This document shows, piece after piece, positions 17,566 to 26,306 of a stretch of DNA of 64,000 bases. The DNA comes from Pseudomonas sp. SG20056 (GTDB lineage Bacteria > Pseudomonadota > Gammaproteobacteria > Pseudomonadales > Pseudomonadaceae): assembly GCF_031764535.1 (NCBI RefSeq), contig NZ_CP134499.1, forward strand, positions 3,100,001 to 3,164,000, given 5' to 3'. Position 1 is the stretch's first letter; each line of letters begins with the position of its first letter. The notes under the pieces were generated by a model. The model searched no databases, had not been told where the DNA came from, and saw only the letters and a program-made list of their open reading frames with translations. A program made the translations under genes and the position numbers.

Positions 17566-18254
17566 AGCAGCGACCCTCGACGGTACTGACGAGCCAGCTT
17601 GTCCGGGCTGGCACCACAGTAATAGGCCAGGCGCAGACACCACATCAGCATCACGGTACGCCAGATCCCGTTCTGCTCCCAGCGCCGACTGGAGGTCGAC
17701 AAAGGTGGCCGCAGGCAACGCGGGCGAGCCAGCGCCTTCAAACGACGGCACAGCTGCAAATCCTCCATCAGCGGAATCTGCGCATAACCGCCCAAAGCCT
17801 CAAATCGCTGCCGGGCAACGAATATGCCCTGATCACCCGAGGCAATCCCGCTAAGGCGCGAACGCAGGCTGATCATCGCACCAATCACTCGCAATGCCAG
17901 ACCTGGCCCGGACAGGCGCACATCAAAGCGCCCCCACAGCGGCCGCTCGCTAAGCGTGCGTTGCAGACTTTCCAACGCCTCAACACTGACCCGCGTATCG
18001 GCATGCACGAACCACAGGTACTCACCACACGCCGACGCGGCGCCAGCATTCATCTGTAATGCACGACCAGGGGCGGTTCTGAGCAACTGATCAACCCGCC
18101 CCAGCGCCAGCTCGCAGGTGCCATCACTACTGCCCCCATCGACCAGGATCAACTCGGCACCACCAGCGCGCAGATCCATCAGATCATCCAACAAGGCCGG
18201 CAGCGCCTGAGCCTCATTGCGCACCGGGATCACCACACTAAGCAGCGGCGTCAT
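17562..18254 (-). CDS. TIGR04283-type family 2 glycosyltransferase
   Basis: A 230-residue GT-A fold glycosyltransferase: LLSVVIPVRNEAQALPALL at the start, the nucleotide-binding acidic residues in ILVDGGSSDGT, and a DTR motif in WFVHADTRVS. The C-terminal part, with LCRRLKALARPRCL, may contact membrane. It carries the TIGR04283 pattern and forms the usual pair with the TIGR04282 gene immediately downstream, joined by a 4-base ATGA overlap. The upstream MFS gene also overlaps its start by 4 bases, so all three are made from one coupled message. Confidence 0.88.
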   Translation of the reverse strand: MTPLLSVVIPVRNEAQALPALLDDLMDLRAGGAELILVDGGSSDGTCELALGRVDQLLRTAPGRALQMNAGAASACGEYLWFVHADTRVSVEALESLQRTLSERPLWGRFDVRLSGPGLALRVIGAMISLRSRLSGIASGDQGIFVARQRFEALGGYAQIPLMEDLQLCRRLKALARPRCLRPPLSTSSRRWEQNGIWRTVMLMWCLRLAYYCGASPDKLARQYRRGSLL

Positions 18255-19579
18255 CCGCGCGTCTCTGTGTGAGTAGGCGACTCCCCTGCTGGTTCGGCGC
18301 CCGGCTCTTGCACGGCGCTGTTGTCATGCATCTGCTCATGCACTACCTGCTCATCGACACGCGGATCAAGTGCTGCCGTGAGCGGCGAGCTGGTGGTGCT
18401 GTCCGGCATGGGAATGTGATGCAACGGTGCGTCGTCGACCTGATGCAGGTGAGTGACACGTTCCGGCCGAATACGCAGCACCAGAATCAAGGCGCAGCCA
18501 CAGACGAAGGCGTACAGCATGTTGGCGCCGAGAAAGCGCATCAGCACGCCAGCCAGCAACGGCCCGATACTCGCGCCAACACCGAAGGTGACCAACAGCA
18601 TGGCCGTCAGCGATACCCGTCGCTCGGCCTCGACATGGTCATTGGCCAGCGCCACTGCCAGCGGATAGAGACTGAATTGCAAGGCGCACACCGCAAAACC
18701 GCCGGCGAACAAAAGCGGCAAGCTGGCCTGCGACAGAATCGCCAGCGGCAACGCAGCCAGCGCCAACAAGGCGGCACAGCCGCGAATCAGCTGCACGCGG
18801 TCATGTCGGTCAGACAACCAGCCCAACGGCCACTGCACCACCAGACCAGCGATGATGCAGCAGCCCATAAACAGACCGATCTGCTCGGTAGACAAGCCCA
18901 TACGCGCGCCATACAGCGGCGCAAGGCCGTAAAACGAGCCGATCAGCAGGCCCGACACCACAATGGTGGTCAGCGACAACGGCACACGGTCGATAAAGAA
19001 GCGCATTTCCAGCGGCGCTGGATGCAAGGGCGCAGGATGCAGTTTGCGAGTCAATGCCACCGGCACCAGACACAGGGCAAAACACAACGCCACTAGCATC
19101 AGCAGCTCAAGGCCCAGCGTCGGATGCACCACCAGCACCAACTGGCCGAGGATCAGCCCGAGGTAAGAGGCCCCCATATAGCCGGCAAACACCTGGCCGC
19201 GCTGGCTGGTTTCTGCCTGCTCATTGAGCCAGCTCTCGATCACCATGTACTGGCACATCATGCCCAGACCGACCAGCATCCTCAGCAGCAGCCAGCTGGG
19301 TAGCCAGTCGCTAAGCCCATGCCCGAGGACTGCCGCGGTTACCACACCGGCACAAGCAACATAGGCACGAATATGACCAACCCGGGCAATCAGCCGATGA
19401 CCGATCTTGCCGCCCAGCACCAATCCCACATAGTTGGCCGCCATCAGCGCACCGACCCACAAACCATCGGCCGTTTCCGCCAGCCGCAGTGCCAGGTAAG
19501 TACTCAACAGACCAGAGCCCAACAGCATCAACAGGGTGGCGAAATACAGCGAACTAAATGACTTGAGGATCACAGACAT
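18251..19579 (-). CDS. MFS transporter, 12-TM, with long C-terminal tail
   Basis: A 442-residue major facilitator protein with about 12 membrane helices; LYFATLLMLLGSGLLSTYLALRLAE is TM1 and GHRLIARVGHIRA the loop 2-3 motif. It resembles the YcaD-like group in plan. A polar tail of about 65 residues after the last helix is rich in Asp, Glu, His and Pro. The start is either ATG 19579 or ATG 19591, neither with a strong ribosome site. Its stop overlaps the start of the glycosyltransferase pair, so it probably moves a substrate or product related to those enzymes. Confidence 0.84.
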   Translation of the reverse strand: MSVILKSFSSLYFATLLMLLGSGLLSTYLALRLAETADGLWVGALMAANYVGLVLGGKIGHRLIARVGHIRAYVACAGVVTAAVLGHGLSDWLPSWLLLRMLVGLGMMCQYMVIESWLNEQAETSQRGQVFAGYMGASYLGLILGQLVLVVHPTLGLELLMLVALCFALCLVPVALTRKLHPAPLHPAPLEMRFFIDRVPLSLTTIVVSGLLIGSFYGLAPLYGARMGLSTEQIGLFMGCCIIAGLVVQWPLGWLSDRHDRVQLIRGCAALLALAALPLAILSQASLPLLFAGGFAVCALQFSLYPLAVALANDHVEAERRVSLTAMLLVTFGVGASIGPLLAGVLMRFLGANMLYAFVCGCALILVLRIRPERVTHLHQVDDAPLHHIPMPDSTTSSPLTAALDPRVDEQVVHEQMHDNSAVQEPGAEPAGESPTHTETRG

Positions 19580-19639
19580 GGGGCGGCACATGGCTCCAAT
19601 GTGCTGCCGAAACCATGCTCGGCAGCCAGGTTTTTAGAG

Positions 19640-19815
19640 CCTGTTTACGATCTCGCGAGCGAGAGCCTTATAGGGCTTTACGTCAGTAACAGCCTTCGGC
19701 TGATCAAAACAGGCGAGGAAGCGGACTGGGCTCGCACACACGTGCACGAGTTGTAATGAGCATCCTAGCCAGTTTTTGACCCAGCAGGGCCGACGCGCAG
19801 CAGGTCGTAGACAGG
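19640..19815. repeat. MITE-like intergenic repeat, copy 1
   Basis: 176 bp bounded by imperfect terminal inverted repeats: CCTGTTTACGATCTCGCGAG on the left, and CCTGTCTACGACCTGCTGCG reading inward from the right. Internal segments match, in inverted orientation, the element at 59353-59626 (shared GCTGCGCGTCGGCCCTGC, TCGCCTGTTTTGA, CTGTTACT.ACGTA and the ATGCTCAT core). There is no coding capacity. It ends 4 bases from the stop codon of the glutamine synthetase-like gene. Confidence 0.75.
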
Positions 19816-19818
19816 TTC

Positions 19819-21162
19819 CTAGGCGTGAGCCGCCAATACACGGCGCTCCCACGGGGTAATTTCGTCAAAGAAGCTGGTGAGCTCCAATGTCTTACTGGCA
19901 ATGTAGCCTTCGATGAACTCTTTGCCGAACAGTTCCAGTGCCAGCGTACTGCGTTTGAGACGTTCAATCGCGGCATGCATGGTACAGGGTAGCGCCAATT
20001 CGTCCGGCACTTCGAACTCACCCTGAATCGGCGCACTGGGCTGCAGCTTCTGCTCAATCCCATACAGACCCGCTGCAAGGCTCGCCGCCAACGCCAGATA
20101 AGGATTGGCATCGGCGCCCGGCAAGCGATTCTCCACCCGCCGCGCCACAGGCGCACTGGCGGGAATACGCAGACCGGCGGCGCGATTATCCTCCGACCAG
20201 CAGGCGTTGTTCGGCGAAGCATAAGGATGACAAAGGCGCTGATAGGAATTTACATGCGGGGCAAATAGCAGAGTGAAATCGGCCATGGCCGCCTGCTGTC
20301 CGGCGATAAAGTGGTAAAACGCCGGCGTTGCCTGGCCATCGGCCGCGCTGAAGATATTCCGCCCACTGCCCTGCTCCACCACGCTCTGATGAATATGCAT
20401 GGAGCTGCCCGGCGTATGCGCCAGCGGCTTGGCCATGCAAACCACAGTGAGCCCGTGCTTGAGCGCGACCTCCTTGAGCAGGTGTTTGAACAGAAAGGTC
20501 TGATCGGCCAGCAGCAGCGGATCGCCGTGCAACAGGTTGATCTCGAACTGGCTGACACCCATCTCGTGCATAAAGGTATCGCGCGGCAGACCCAGCGCCG
20601 CCATGCACTGATAGACCTCACGGAAGAACGGGCGCAAGCCATTGTTGGAGCTGACGCTGAAGGCCGAGCCGCCATCTTCACGCCGGCCATCGAGCCCCAG
20701 CGGCGGCTGAAACGGCTGCAGCGGATCGGCATTGCGGGAAAATACAAAAAACTCCAGCTCGGTCGCCACCACTGGCTGCCAGCCATGACTGGCATAACGC
20801 GCAATCACCTGTTTAAGCAGGCCGCGGGTCGACAAACCGGAGCTGCGCCCATCCAGTTCATCGGCATCACAGATGGCCAACGCACGCGGCGTTTCACTCC
20901 AAGGCAGCCGATGAATCTGCGTCGGCTCAGCATTCAATGCCAGGTCACCGTCATCGCTGCCGTAATAACACGGCGCTGGATAGCCACCCATGATGCATTG
21001 CAGTAAAACCCCGCGCGCCAACTGCAAGCGTCGCCCCTCCAGAAAACCCTCAGCCGTCATCACCTTGCCACGCGGCACGCCATTGAGATCGGGCGTCACA
21101 CATTCAACTTCATCAACACCACGCAATAGCTCAGCCAGGGCGGTGCGGTCGAGGGTACTCAT
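19819..21162 (-). CDS. Glutamine synthetase-family ligase, gamma-glutamylpolyamine synthetase-like
   Basis: A 447-residue cytosolic enzyme with the GS beta-grasp N-domain (DLNGVPRGKVM) and catalytic domain (ELEFFVF, HEMGVSQFEINL, PGSSMHIHQS, NSYQRLCHPYASPNNACWSEDNR, RVENRLPGADANPYLALAA). The pattern fits the PuuA/PauA group, which joins glutamate to putrescine or other polyamines at ATP cost to start their breakdown. The asparagine-free NSYxR loop and ENR ending differ from nitrogen-assimilation GlnA, as does the shorter length. Other members act on ethanolamine or isopropylamine, so the amine is not certain. No other polyamine genes lie adjacent. Confidence 0.85.
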   Translation of the reverse strand: MSTLDRTALAELLRGVDEVECVTPDLNGVPRGKVMTAEGFLEGRRLQLARGVLLQCIMGGYPAPCYYGSDDGDLALNAEPTQIHRLPWSETPRALAICDADELDGRSSGLSTRGLLKQVIARYASHGWQPVVATELEFFVFSRNADPLQPFQPPLGLDGRREDGGSAFSVSSNNGLRPFFREVYQCMAALGLPRDTFMHEMGVSQFEINLLHGDPLLLADQTFLFKHLLKEVALKHGLTVVCMAKPLAHTPGSSMHIHQSVVEQGSGRNIFSAADGQATPAFYHFIAGQQAAMADFTLLFAPHVNSYQRLCHPYASPNNACWSEDNRAAGLRIPASAPVARRVENRLPGADANPYLALAASLAAGLYGIEQKLQPSAPIQGEFEVPDELALPCTMHAAIERLKRSTLALELFGKEFIEGYIASKTLELTSFFDEITPWERRVLAAHA

Positions 21163-21506
21163 TTGCTGTTGTCCTTATTGATGCAAGAGGCCGTAGTCGA
21201 ACGGCGAAGCGTACAAAATACGCACCAGCCGTTCGATATTTCAAGCAAAGCCATGCCCACCACCTGAAGCGCAGGCTAGCAAACGCAATACATCGACAAA
21301 TTAGATATTAATGATCATGCACAATCGCTCCAAAAACCATCATTTAGACACTCAAAAAACAATATAACAACATGATAAATAAAACATTAACCCTACTATC
21401 GATGCCATCGATGATTACCATGCCCAGCCTGCACTTCTTCATCAAATTTTCATCAGTATGATTGGCTCTGTACTCACTTACACCCGCCCTTACGAGGAGC
21501 CTGAAC
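21163..21506. other. AT-rich intergenic region before the tandem-repeat gene
   Basis: A 344-base gene-free stretch. From about 21280 to 21460 it is much richer in A+T than the neighbouring genes and contains a direct repeat, ATCGATG-CC-ATCGATG, near 21399-21414. It should carry divergent promoters for the ligase and the repeat protein. No other gene is credible here. Confidence 0.55.
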
Positions 21507-22061
21507 ATGAAAAAGCAAATTCTTACCGCCGTGATCCTGAGCAGCCTGTCCATCAGCGCCTTTGCCCTGCCACAGAACAACCCGCAGCCACTGCTGGGTG
21601 AAATGCAGGACAGCAGCGTAAAGACCCTGATGGGTTTTGGTAGCAACCTGCAAACTGAAGGCGGCGCTGAGCGCACTGGTGCAAACCGCGTTGCCGAAGG
21701 TGGCGCTGATCGTTTGCAAGAGCGCCTGCGTGTAGCCGAAGACGGTGCCGACCGCACTGGCGCAAACCGTGTCGCTGAAGGTGGTGCTGATCGCCTGCAA
21801 GAGCGTCTGCGTGTAGCCGAAGACGGTGCCGACCGCACTGGTGCAAACCGTGTCGCTGAAGGTGGCGCTGATCGCCTGCAAGAGCGCCTGCGTGTAGCCG
21901 AAGACGGTGCCGACCGCACTGGTGCAAACCGTGTCGCTGAAGGTGGCGCTGATCGTTTGCAAGAGCGTCTGCGTGTAGCCGAAGACGGTGCCGACCGCAC
22001 TGGCGCAAACCGTGTCGCTGAAGGTGGCGCTGAACGTACACCCGGCCTGCGCTTTAGCTGA
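21507..22061 (+). CDS. Exported protein of tandem 27-residue repeats
   Basis: A 184-residue protein with a signal peptide (KKQILTAVILSSLSISAFA, about residues 1-20) followed by a short linker and a repeat array. The unit is GANRVAEGGADRLQ followed by ERLRVAEDGADRT: four full copies and one partial, each 27 residues (81 bp). Each unit is itself two related halves sharing RVAExGADR. ATG 21507 has GAGGAG upstream; earlier in-frame ATG/TTG starts would spoil the signal peptide. I recall similar RVAEGGADR-repeat proteins in Pseudomonas carrying the name phage infection protein, but no function is established. A terminator follows directly. It is expected in the periplasm or outside. Confidence 0.8.
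   Translation: MKKQILTAVILSSLSISAFALPQNNPQPLLGEMQDSSVKTLMGFGSNLQTEGGAERTGANRVAEGGADRLQERLRVAEDGADRTGANRVAEGGADRLQERLRVAEDGADRTGANRVAEGGADRLQERLRVAEDGADRTGANRVAEGGADRLQERLRVAEDGADRTGANRVAEGGAERTPGLRFS
21681..22040 (+). repeat. 81-bp tandem repeat array inside the exported repeat protein
   Basis: Unit starts at 21681, 21762, 21843, 21924 and 22005, always 81 bases apart. The four full copies encode identical residues; their few base differences (for example CGC/CGT, GTT/GTC, TTG/CTG) are all silent. The fifth copy diverges after about 27 bases. Confidence 0.95.
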
Positions 22062-22082
22062 TCACAGCTAATAGGCAACACA

Positions 22083-22112
22083 AAAAAAGGTGCTCAATCG
22101 AGCACCTTTTTT
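22083..22112. terminator. Bidirectional rho-independent terminator
   Basis: AAAAAAGGTGCTC and GAGCACCTTTTTT form a 13-bp stem with an AATC loop, ending the repeat-protein transcript and the convergent yceH transcript. Confidence 0.92.
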
Positions 22113-22114
22113 GT

Positions 22115-22774
22115 TTATTGCGCAGGCGACTCCAACTGCGCCAAGCGCTCTTCCAGCGCCGCGATCCGCGCCTCCAGAGCTTCCAGGCGCTCATCCTGCT
22201 GACCGACCGCCGTCGCGCGCTGCGGCTCACTGGCTCTGGCCGCCAATGCAGCCTGCAAATCGGCCGGGTCACCCAGCACGTGCATATAACGGTCTTCACG
22301 CTGCCCCGACTGGCGTGGCAACAGGCAAGCCAGTTCGCGACTGATCAAACGTTCAAGGTGATGCTGCACCTGCTCGGCATCATCAAAATCATGCATGCGG
22401 CTGCTGCGGGTCAGCAGCTCGTTGATGGTCTGCGGGCCGCGCAGCAGAAGCAACCCCAGCAACACCACCTGCGCCGCCACCAACTCCAGCGCCTTGTCGG
22501 CGCGGTGCTCCCAGCGATCCGCCCGGCTGCCCATCACCAGGCGCGCCATTTCGCGCCCTTCCAGGCTACGCAGGGCCTGGCCGACCTGGCCAGCGGTAAG
22601 GTTGAGCACCGGTTCACGACTGGTTTTCTGATTGCAAGCCAGCACCAGTGCATTCAGCGTCAGGGGATAGGCTTCGGGGGTAGTCAGCTGCTTTTCGATC
22701 AGGCAACCCAGCACCCGCGCTTCAACGATCGTCAGGGTTTCAACCGCCATAGCGTTCGCATCATCGTTGGACAT
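22115..22774 (-). CDS. yceH: YceH family protein (DUF480)
   Basis: A 219-residue cytosolic protein with two winged-helix-like domains: [29 protein letters not shown] at the start and [21 protein letters not shown] in the middle, both diagnostic of DUF480/YceH. A C-terminal coiled coil ([23 protein letters not shown]) follows. The molecular role is not established. ATG 22774 has GAGG five bases upstream; a longer frame to 22861 lacks family resemblance. It is divergent from sstT and ends at the shared terminator. Confidence 0.9.
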   Translation of the reverse strand: MSNDDANAMAVETLTIVEARVLGCLIEKQLTTPEAYPLTLNALVLACNQKTSREPVLNLTAGQVGQALRSLEGREMARLVMGSRADRWEHRADKALELVAAQVVLLGLLLLRGPQTINELLTRSSRMHDFDDAEQVQHHLERLISRELACLLPRQSGQREDRYMHVLGDPADLQAALAARASEPQRATAVGQQDERLEALEARIAALEERLAQLESPAQ

Positions 22775-23047
22775 AACAACCTCATGGCCGCGCAAAGGCC
22801 CTAGCCTAGCCCGCCTGACGACCGGTTGATAGGTATAACCGCCGCTGGGCGGGGCAGGCACTTCGGCGGCGCGTAAACGCGGATCACTGTGATAGAGTCG
22901 CGCGCTATTTTTCAGCGTGGCCTTGTTTCATCCCCCGCGAAAAGCCTCATAACGCGCACTGCAGCCATGCATCCAGCCCCGGCGCCCCGAGCCCGGCAGG
23001 CAATAAAAAGAGATCGCAGGCCTGCCCGCCAAGTAGAGATGCATGTC

Positions 23048-24268
23048 ATGACCACTGCCCAACACCCGCTTATCCAACTGCTCAACCGCACCAGCCTGGT
23101 GCTGCAAATTGCTATCGGCCTGGTGGCTGGTATAGCCCTGGCGCTGTTTCTGCCTGAAGCCGCGGCAAGCGTCAGCTTCCTCGGTACGGTGTTTGTCTCG
23201 GCGCTGAAGGCCGTGGCTCCGGTGCTGGTATTCGTACTGGTGGCGGCGTCGATTGCCAACCATCAGCACGGCCAGCAGACCCATATCAAACCGATTCTGC
23301 TGCTGTACCTGATCGGTACCTTCAGCGCCGCGCTGATTGCTGTAGCCGCCAGCTTTGCCTTCCCGTCCAGCCTGACCCTGGTGAGCAACAGCGCTGAACT
23401 GTCGCCACCCGGCGACATCAGCGAAGTGCTGAAAACCCTGCTGCTGAATGTGGTGGATAACCCGGTCAACGCCCTGCTCAAAGGCAACTTTATCGGCATC
23501 CTGGCCTGGGCCATTGCCCTGGGCTTTGCCTTCCGCCATGCCAGCCCAAGCAGCAAGCAAATGCTCGCAGACCTCTCCGGCGCAGTCACCAGCATCGTCA
23601 AGCTGGTGATTCGCCTGGCGCCACTGGGGGTTTTCGGCCTGGTTGCGGCCACCCTGGCCGAGTCGGGCATGTCGGCCCTGCTCGATTACCTGCACCTGCT
23701 GCTGGTACTGGTGGGCTGCATGCTGTTTGTCGCCCTGGTGACCAACCCGGCGATTGTCTACTTCAAGACCCGTCGCAACCCCTACCCACTGGTGCTGACC
23801 TGCCTGCGCGAAAGTGGCCTGACGGCGTTCTTTACCCGTAGCTCGGCGGCCAATATCCCGGTCAACCTGCAGCTCTGCCAGCGTCTGGGCCTGCATGAGG
23901 AAACCTACTCGGTGTCGATCCCACTGGGCGCGACCATCAACATGGCCGGCGCGGCGATCACCATCACCGTGCTGACCATGGCCGCCGTGCACACACTGGG
24001 CATCGCCGTCGACCTGCCGACAGCATTGCTGCTCAGCCTGCTCGCCTCGATCAGCGCCTGCGGCGCCTCGGGCGTGGCCGGTGGCTCGCTGCTGCTGATC
24101 CCGCTGGCGTGCAGCCTGTTCGGCATCCCCAATGATGTGGCCATGCAGGTGGTCGCCGTCGGCTTTATCATCGGCATCGTCCAGGACTCTGCGGAAACCG
24201 CGCTGAACTCCTCCACCGATGTGCTGTTCACCGCCGCCGCTTGCCAGGCTGAGCAACAACGCAGCTAA
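23048..24268 (+). CDS. sstT: Sodium:serine/threonine symporter SstT
   Basis: A 406-residue inner-membrane protein of the dicarboxylate/amino acid:cation symporter family that imports serine and threonine with sodium. It matches SstT throughout: [40 protein letters not shown] (the serine-rich re-entrant hairpin HP1), [14 protein letters not shown] and the C-terminal [24 protein letters not shown]. The length equals the E. coli protein. I chose the ATG at 23048, giving MTTAQHP; earlier in-frame codons add a non-conserved tail. It is single-gene and terminates at a strong hairpin. Confidence 0.96.
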   Translation: MTTAQHPLIQLLNRTSLVLQIAIGLVAGIALALFLPEAAASVSFLGTVFVSALKAVAPVLVFVLVAASIANHQHGQQTHIKPILLLYLIGTFSAALIAVAASFAFPSSLTLVSNSAELSPPGDISEVLKTLLLNVVDNPVNALLKGNFIGILAWAIALGFAFRHASPSSKQMLADLSGAVTSIVKLVIRLAPLGVFGLVAATLAESGMSALLDYLHLLLVLVGCMLFVALVTNPAIVYFKTRRNPYPLVLTCLRESGLTAFFTRSSAANIPVNLQLCQRLGLHEETYSVSIPLGATINMAGAAITITVLTMAAVHTLGIAVDLPTALLLSLLASISACGASGVAGGSLLLIPLACSLFGIPNDVAMQVVAVGFIIGIVQDSAETALNSSTDVLFTAAACQAEQQRS

Positions 24269-24285
24269 ACGCTTGCCGAAACAAC

Positions 24286-24315
24286 AAAAGGCTTACCCAT
24301 GGGTAAGCCTTTTTT
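24286..24315 (+). terminator. Rho-independent terminator of sstT
   Basis: AAAAGGCTTACCC and GGGTAAGCCTTTT form a 13-bp stem with a 2-base loop, followed by more T residues. Confidence 0.92.
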
Positions 24316-24468
24316 ATATGCCCCATCCCTGACGGCCGTCGCAGCACAGCGTTAGTAAGTGCTCCAGGCACTTATTTATTGGCCAACCGATAAACGTCGC
24401 ACGCCCAGCGTTTGAATAGCCGAACGATTCCGGTAGGCTTTGCCGCTTCTTTATAAGGAGTAATTCCC

Positions 24469-24750
24469 ATGGCCCGCGCCACTGCCCGTCACATCCTGGT
24501 TGCCAGCGAAGACAAGTGCAACGAACTGAAAGCCGCAATCGAAGGCGGTGCCGACTTCGCCCAAGTCGCCAAAGACAACTCCAGCTGCCCATCCAGCCGC
24601 AGCGGCGGTGACCTCGGCTCATTCGGCCCAGGCCAGATGGTCAAGGAATTCGACACCGTCGTATTCAGCGCACCGATCAACGTGGTGCAAGGCCCGGTGA
24701 AGACCCAGTTCGGTTATCACCTGCTGGAAGTGACCAGCCGCCAGGACTGA
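24469..24750 (+). CDS. ppiC: Peptidyl-prolyl isomerase PpiC (parvulin)
   Basis: A 93-residue single-domain parvulin in the cytoplasm, catalysing cis-trans isomerisation of peptide-prolyl bonds. ARHILVASEDKC, FAQVAKDNSSCPSSRSGGDLGSF, FDTVVFSAPINVVQGPVKTQFGYHLLEV are the standard parvulin landmarks, with active-site His near both ends and the catalytic Cys region in between. The length equals E. coli PpiC. ATAAGGAG lies upstream of the ATG. It is monocistronic. Confidence 0.95.
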   Translation: MARATARHILVASEDKCNELKAAIEGGADFAQVAKDNSSCPSSRSGGDLGSFGPGQMVKEFDTVVFSAPINVVQGPVKTQFGYHLLEVTSRQD

Positions 24751-24902
24751 TCCTGCCTGTTCGCTGGGCCGCCCGGCCCGGCGAATCCTATTTTTTCGCG
24801 CAGCGCCCTTCGGGCATCACGCCACTGACCAACAGTCCAGAACCTCGGGCAATAGCCAGGTATACTCGCCGGCCTTTTCTTCTCGCACCCGCGGACCTTG
24901 TC

Positions 24903-25154
24903 ATGACCCAGACTCCAGCAGCTGAACCCACCCTCGCCGTTCAGTCTGCCGACAGCGCCGCGCCGTCCGCCAGCGAGAGCAACGCCACCAACGCGGTTAA
25001 AGCCAGCGGCTTTGCCTCGCTATTCGGCGCCGCCAAAGCTGCTTCTGGCAAACAGGACGATCAGCCCTGGCACCAGAAGGGCAACAAGTCGAGCCACGAA
25101 AAGAAGATTGGCCCAGCGCCAAGTGGGACTCGCCGCGCCATGGGTAAACGTTAA
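24903..25154 (+). CDS. Small hydrophilic protein of unknown function
   Basis: An 83-residue protein rich in Ala and Ser at the N-terminus and basic at the C-terminus (QKGNKSSHEKKIG..TRRAMGKR). No signal peptide, membrane segment or known domain. The N-terminal half looks disordered; the basic end could bind nucleic acid, which is a guess. It has coding-like third-position GC bias. Its TAA stop lies in TTAA, shared with the stop of the convergent exporter gene. Confidence 0.62.
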   Translation: MTQTPAAEPTLAVQSADSAAPSASESNATNAVKASGFASLFGAAKAASGKQDDQPWHQKGNKSSHEKKIGPAPSGTRRAMGKR

Positions 25155-26035
25155 GCCCAACGCGCGCGCAAACGCTCCTGCAACCAGCCGCCGCAAAAAT
25201 TCAGCAGCAAACCGAGCATCACCAACAGCGCACCGACTAGCTGCAGGCTGCTCAGGCGTTCATCGAGCAGCAATGCCGAAGAGGTCAGTCCGACCACTGG
25301 CACCAGCAGCGAGAACGGCGCCACCTGGCTAGCCGGATAGCGCGACAGCAAGCGACTCCACAGGCCATAGCCAAGAATGGTCGCGCCGAACGCTAGGTAG
25401 ACCAGTACCAGCAAGGTATCAAGGCTAAAGCCACGCAGCGCTGATTCGATCACTTCGGGACCTTCCAGCAGCCAAGACAGCGCAAAAAACGGCAGTGGCG
25501 GCACCAGGCTGCCCCACACCACCAAGCCAACCAGATTCACCTTGCCCAACTTGCGCGTCACGATATTGCCCAGCGCCCACATGGCGGCAGCGCAGAGCGT
25601 TAGAAGAAAACCGGCCAAGGTCATCAGGCCATTGCCCTGCGAGCCAATCAGCAGCAACCCACCGGCCGCCACTAGCAGGCCGAACAGATTGGCCAAGCGA
25701 AAACGCTCCCCCAGCAACAGCACGGCAAATAGCAGGGTGAACATCGCCTGTGACTGCAGCACCAGCGACGCCAGGCCGGCCGGCATGCCGACGGACATGG
25801 CCGAGAAGAGAAAGGCGAACTGCCCCAGCGAGATGGTCACGCCATAGGCCAGCAGCCAGCGCAACGGAATCTGCGGGCGCTTGATAAACAGCACGGCAGG
25901 AAAGGCCGCCAGAAGAAAACGCAACGCGCCCAGCAGCATCGGCGGCATCTCGTGCAGGCCGATCTTGATCACCACAAAATTCATGCCCCAGACGATGATC
26001 ACCACCAGGGCCAGCAGTAAATCCTTGGGTTGCAT
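25151..26035 (-). CDS. EamA/DMT-family exporter
   Basis: A 294-residue inner-membrane protein with ten predicted helices in two EamA repeats, of the drug/metabolite transporter superfamily. LLLALVVIIVWGMNFVVIKIGLHEMPPML and LRFLLAAFPAVLFI at the start, and APFSLLVPVVGLTSSALLLDERL in the second half, fit the EamA/YdeD group, some of which export O-acetylserine and cysteine. ATG 26035 (MQPKDLLLAL) is preferred over a start eight codons earlier. The substrate is not known. It converges on the small gene with overlapping stops. Confidence 0.86.
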   Translation of the reverse strand: MQPKDLLLALVVIIVWGMNFVVIKIGLHEMPPMLLGALRFLLAAFPAVLFIKRPQIPLRWLLAYGVTISLGQFAFLFSAMSVGMPAGLASLVLQSQAMFTLLFAVLLLGERFRLANLFGLLVAAGGLLLIGSQGNGLMTLAGFLLTLCAAAMWALGNIVTRKLGKVNLVGLVVWGSLVPPLPFFALSWLLEGPEVIESALRGFSLDTLLVLVYLAFGATILGYGLWSRLLSRYPASQVAPFSLLVPVVGLTSSALLLDERLSSLQLVGALLVMLGLLLNFCGGWLQERLRARWA

Positions 26036-26306
26036 GGGCGTTCCAGAGTAATTAATCAACGCTTATTAAAGCGGCCAGCAGCGCCACAACGCCCATACAG
26101 AGACTCGGCAAATAAGCCGTACAGCACAGTACTGATCGGCAGATTGCAGCGCCACAGGTGCCGCCAGCGCCTCGAAGGGCTAGAATCGCAGCCTTTAGAA
26201 TTTGTTTCGGATCTTGCGCTGGCAAGCGCGGCCATTGTTAACGCGTAACCACCGGCGCACAGCAGATCCGAGACCCACCTATTAACCCGCAACGACGAGA
26301 TAACCC
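26036..26306. other. Intergenic region, no gene seen
   Basis: 271 bases between the divergent exporter and YebC-like genes. Frames crossing it have no credible start or composition. It presumably carries both promoters. Confidence 0.5.

Noticed and set aside
16954-18254. Arsenosugar biosynthesis as a confirmed pathway
   Set aside because: Only family labels support it; no arsenic methylation or sugar-arsenic gene is in the window.
21681-22040. Possible CRISPR array
   Set aside because: Repeats are contiguous, 81 bp, protein-coding and have no spacers; no cas genes are present.
21344-22081. Long reading frames on the minus strand opposite the 81-bp repeats
   Set aside because: An 81-bp unit is a multiple of three and free of stops in several frames, so any array of it leaves antisense frames open. 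They lack a credible start signal and the plus frame has a signal peptide.
22928-24259. A 443-residue antisense frame opposite sstT
   Set aside because: Rich in Gln/His/Gly with no recognisable domain, a typical shadow of membrane-helix codons; sstT is unmistakable.
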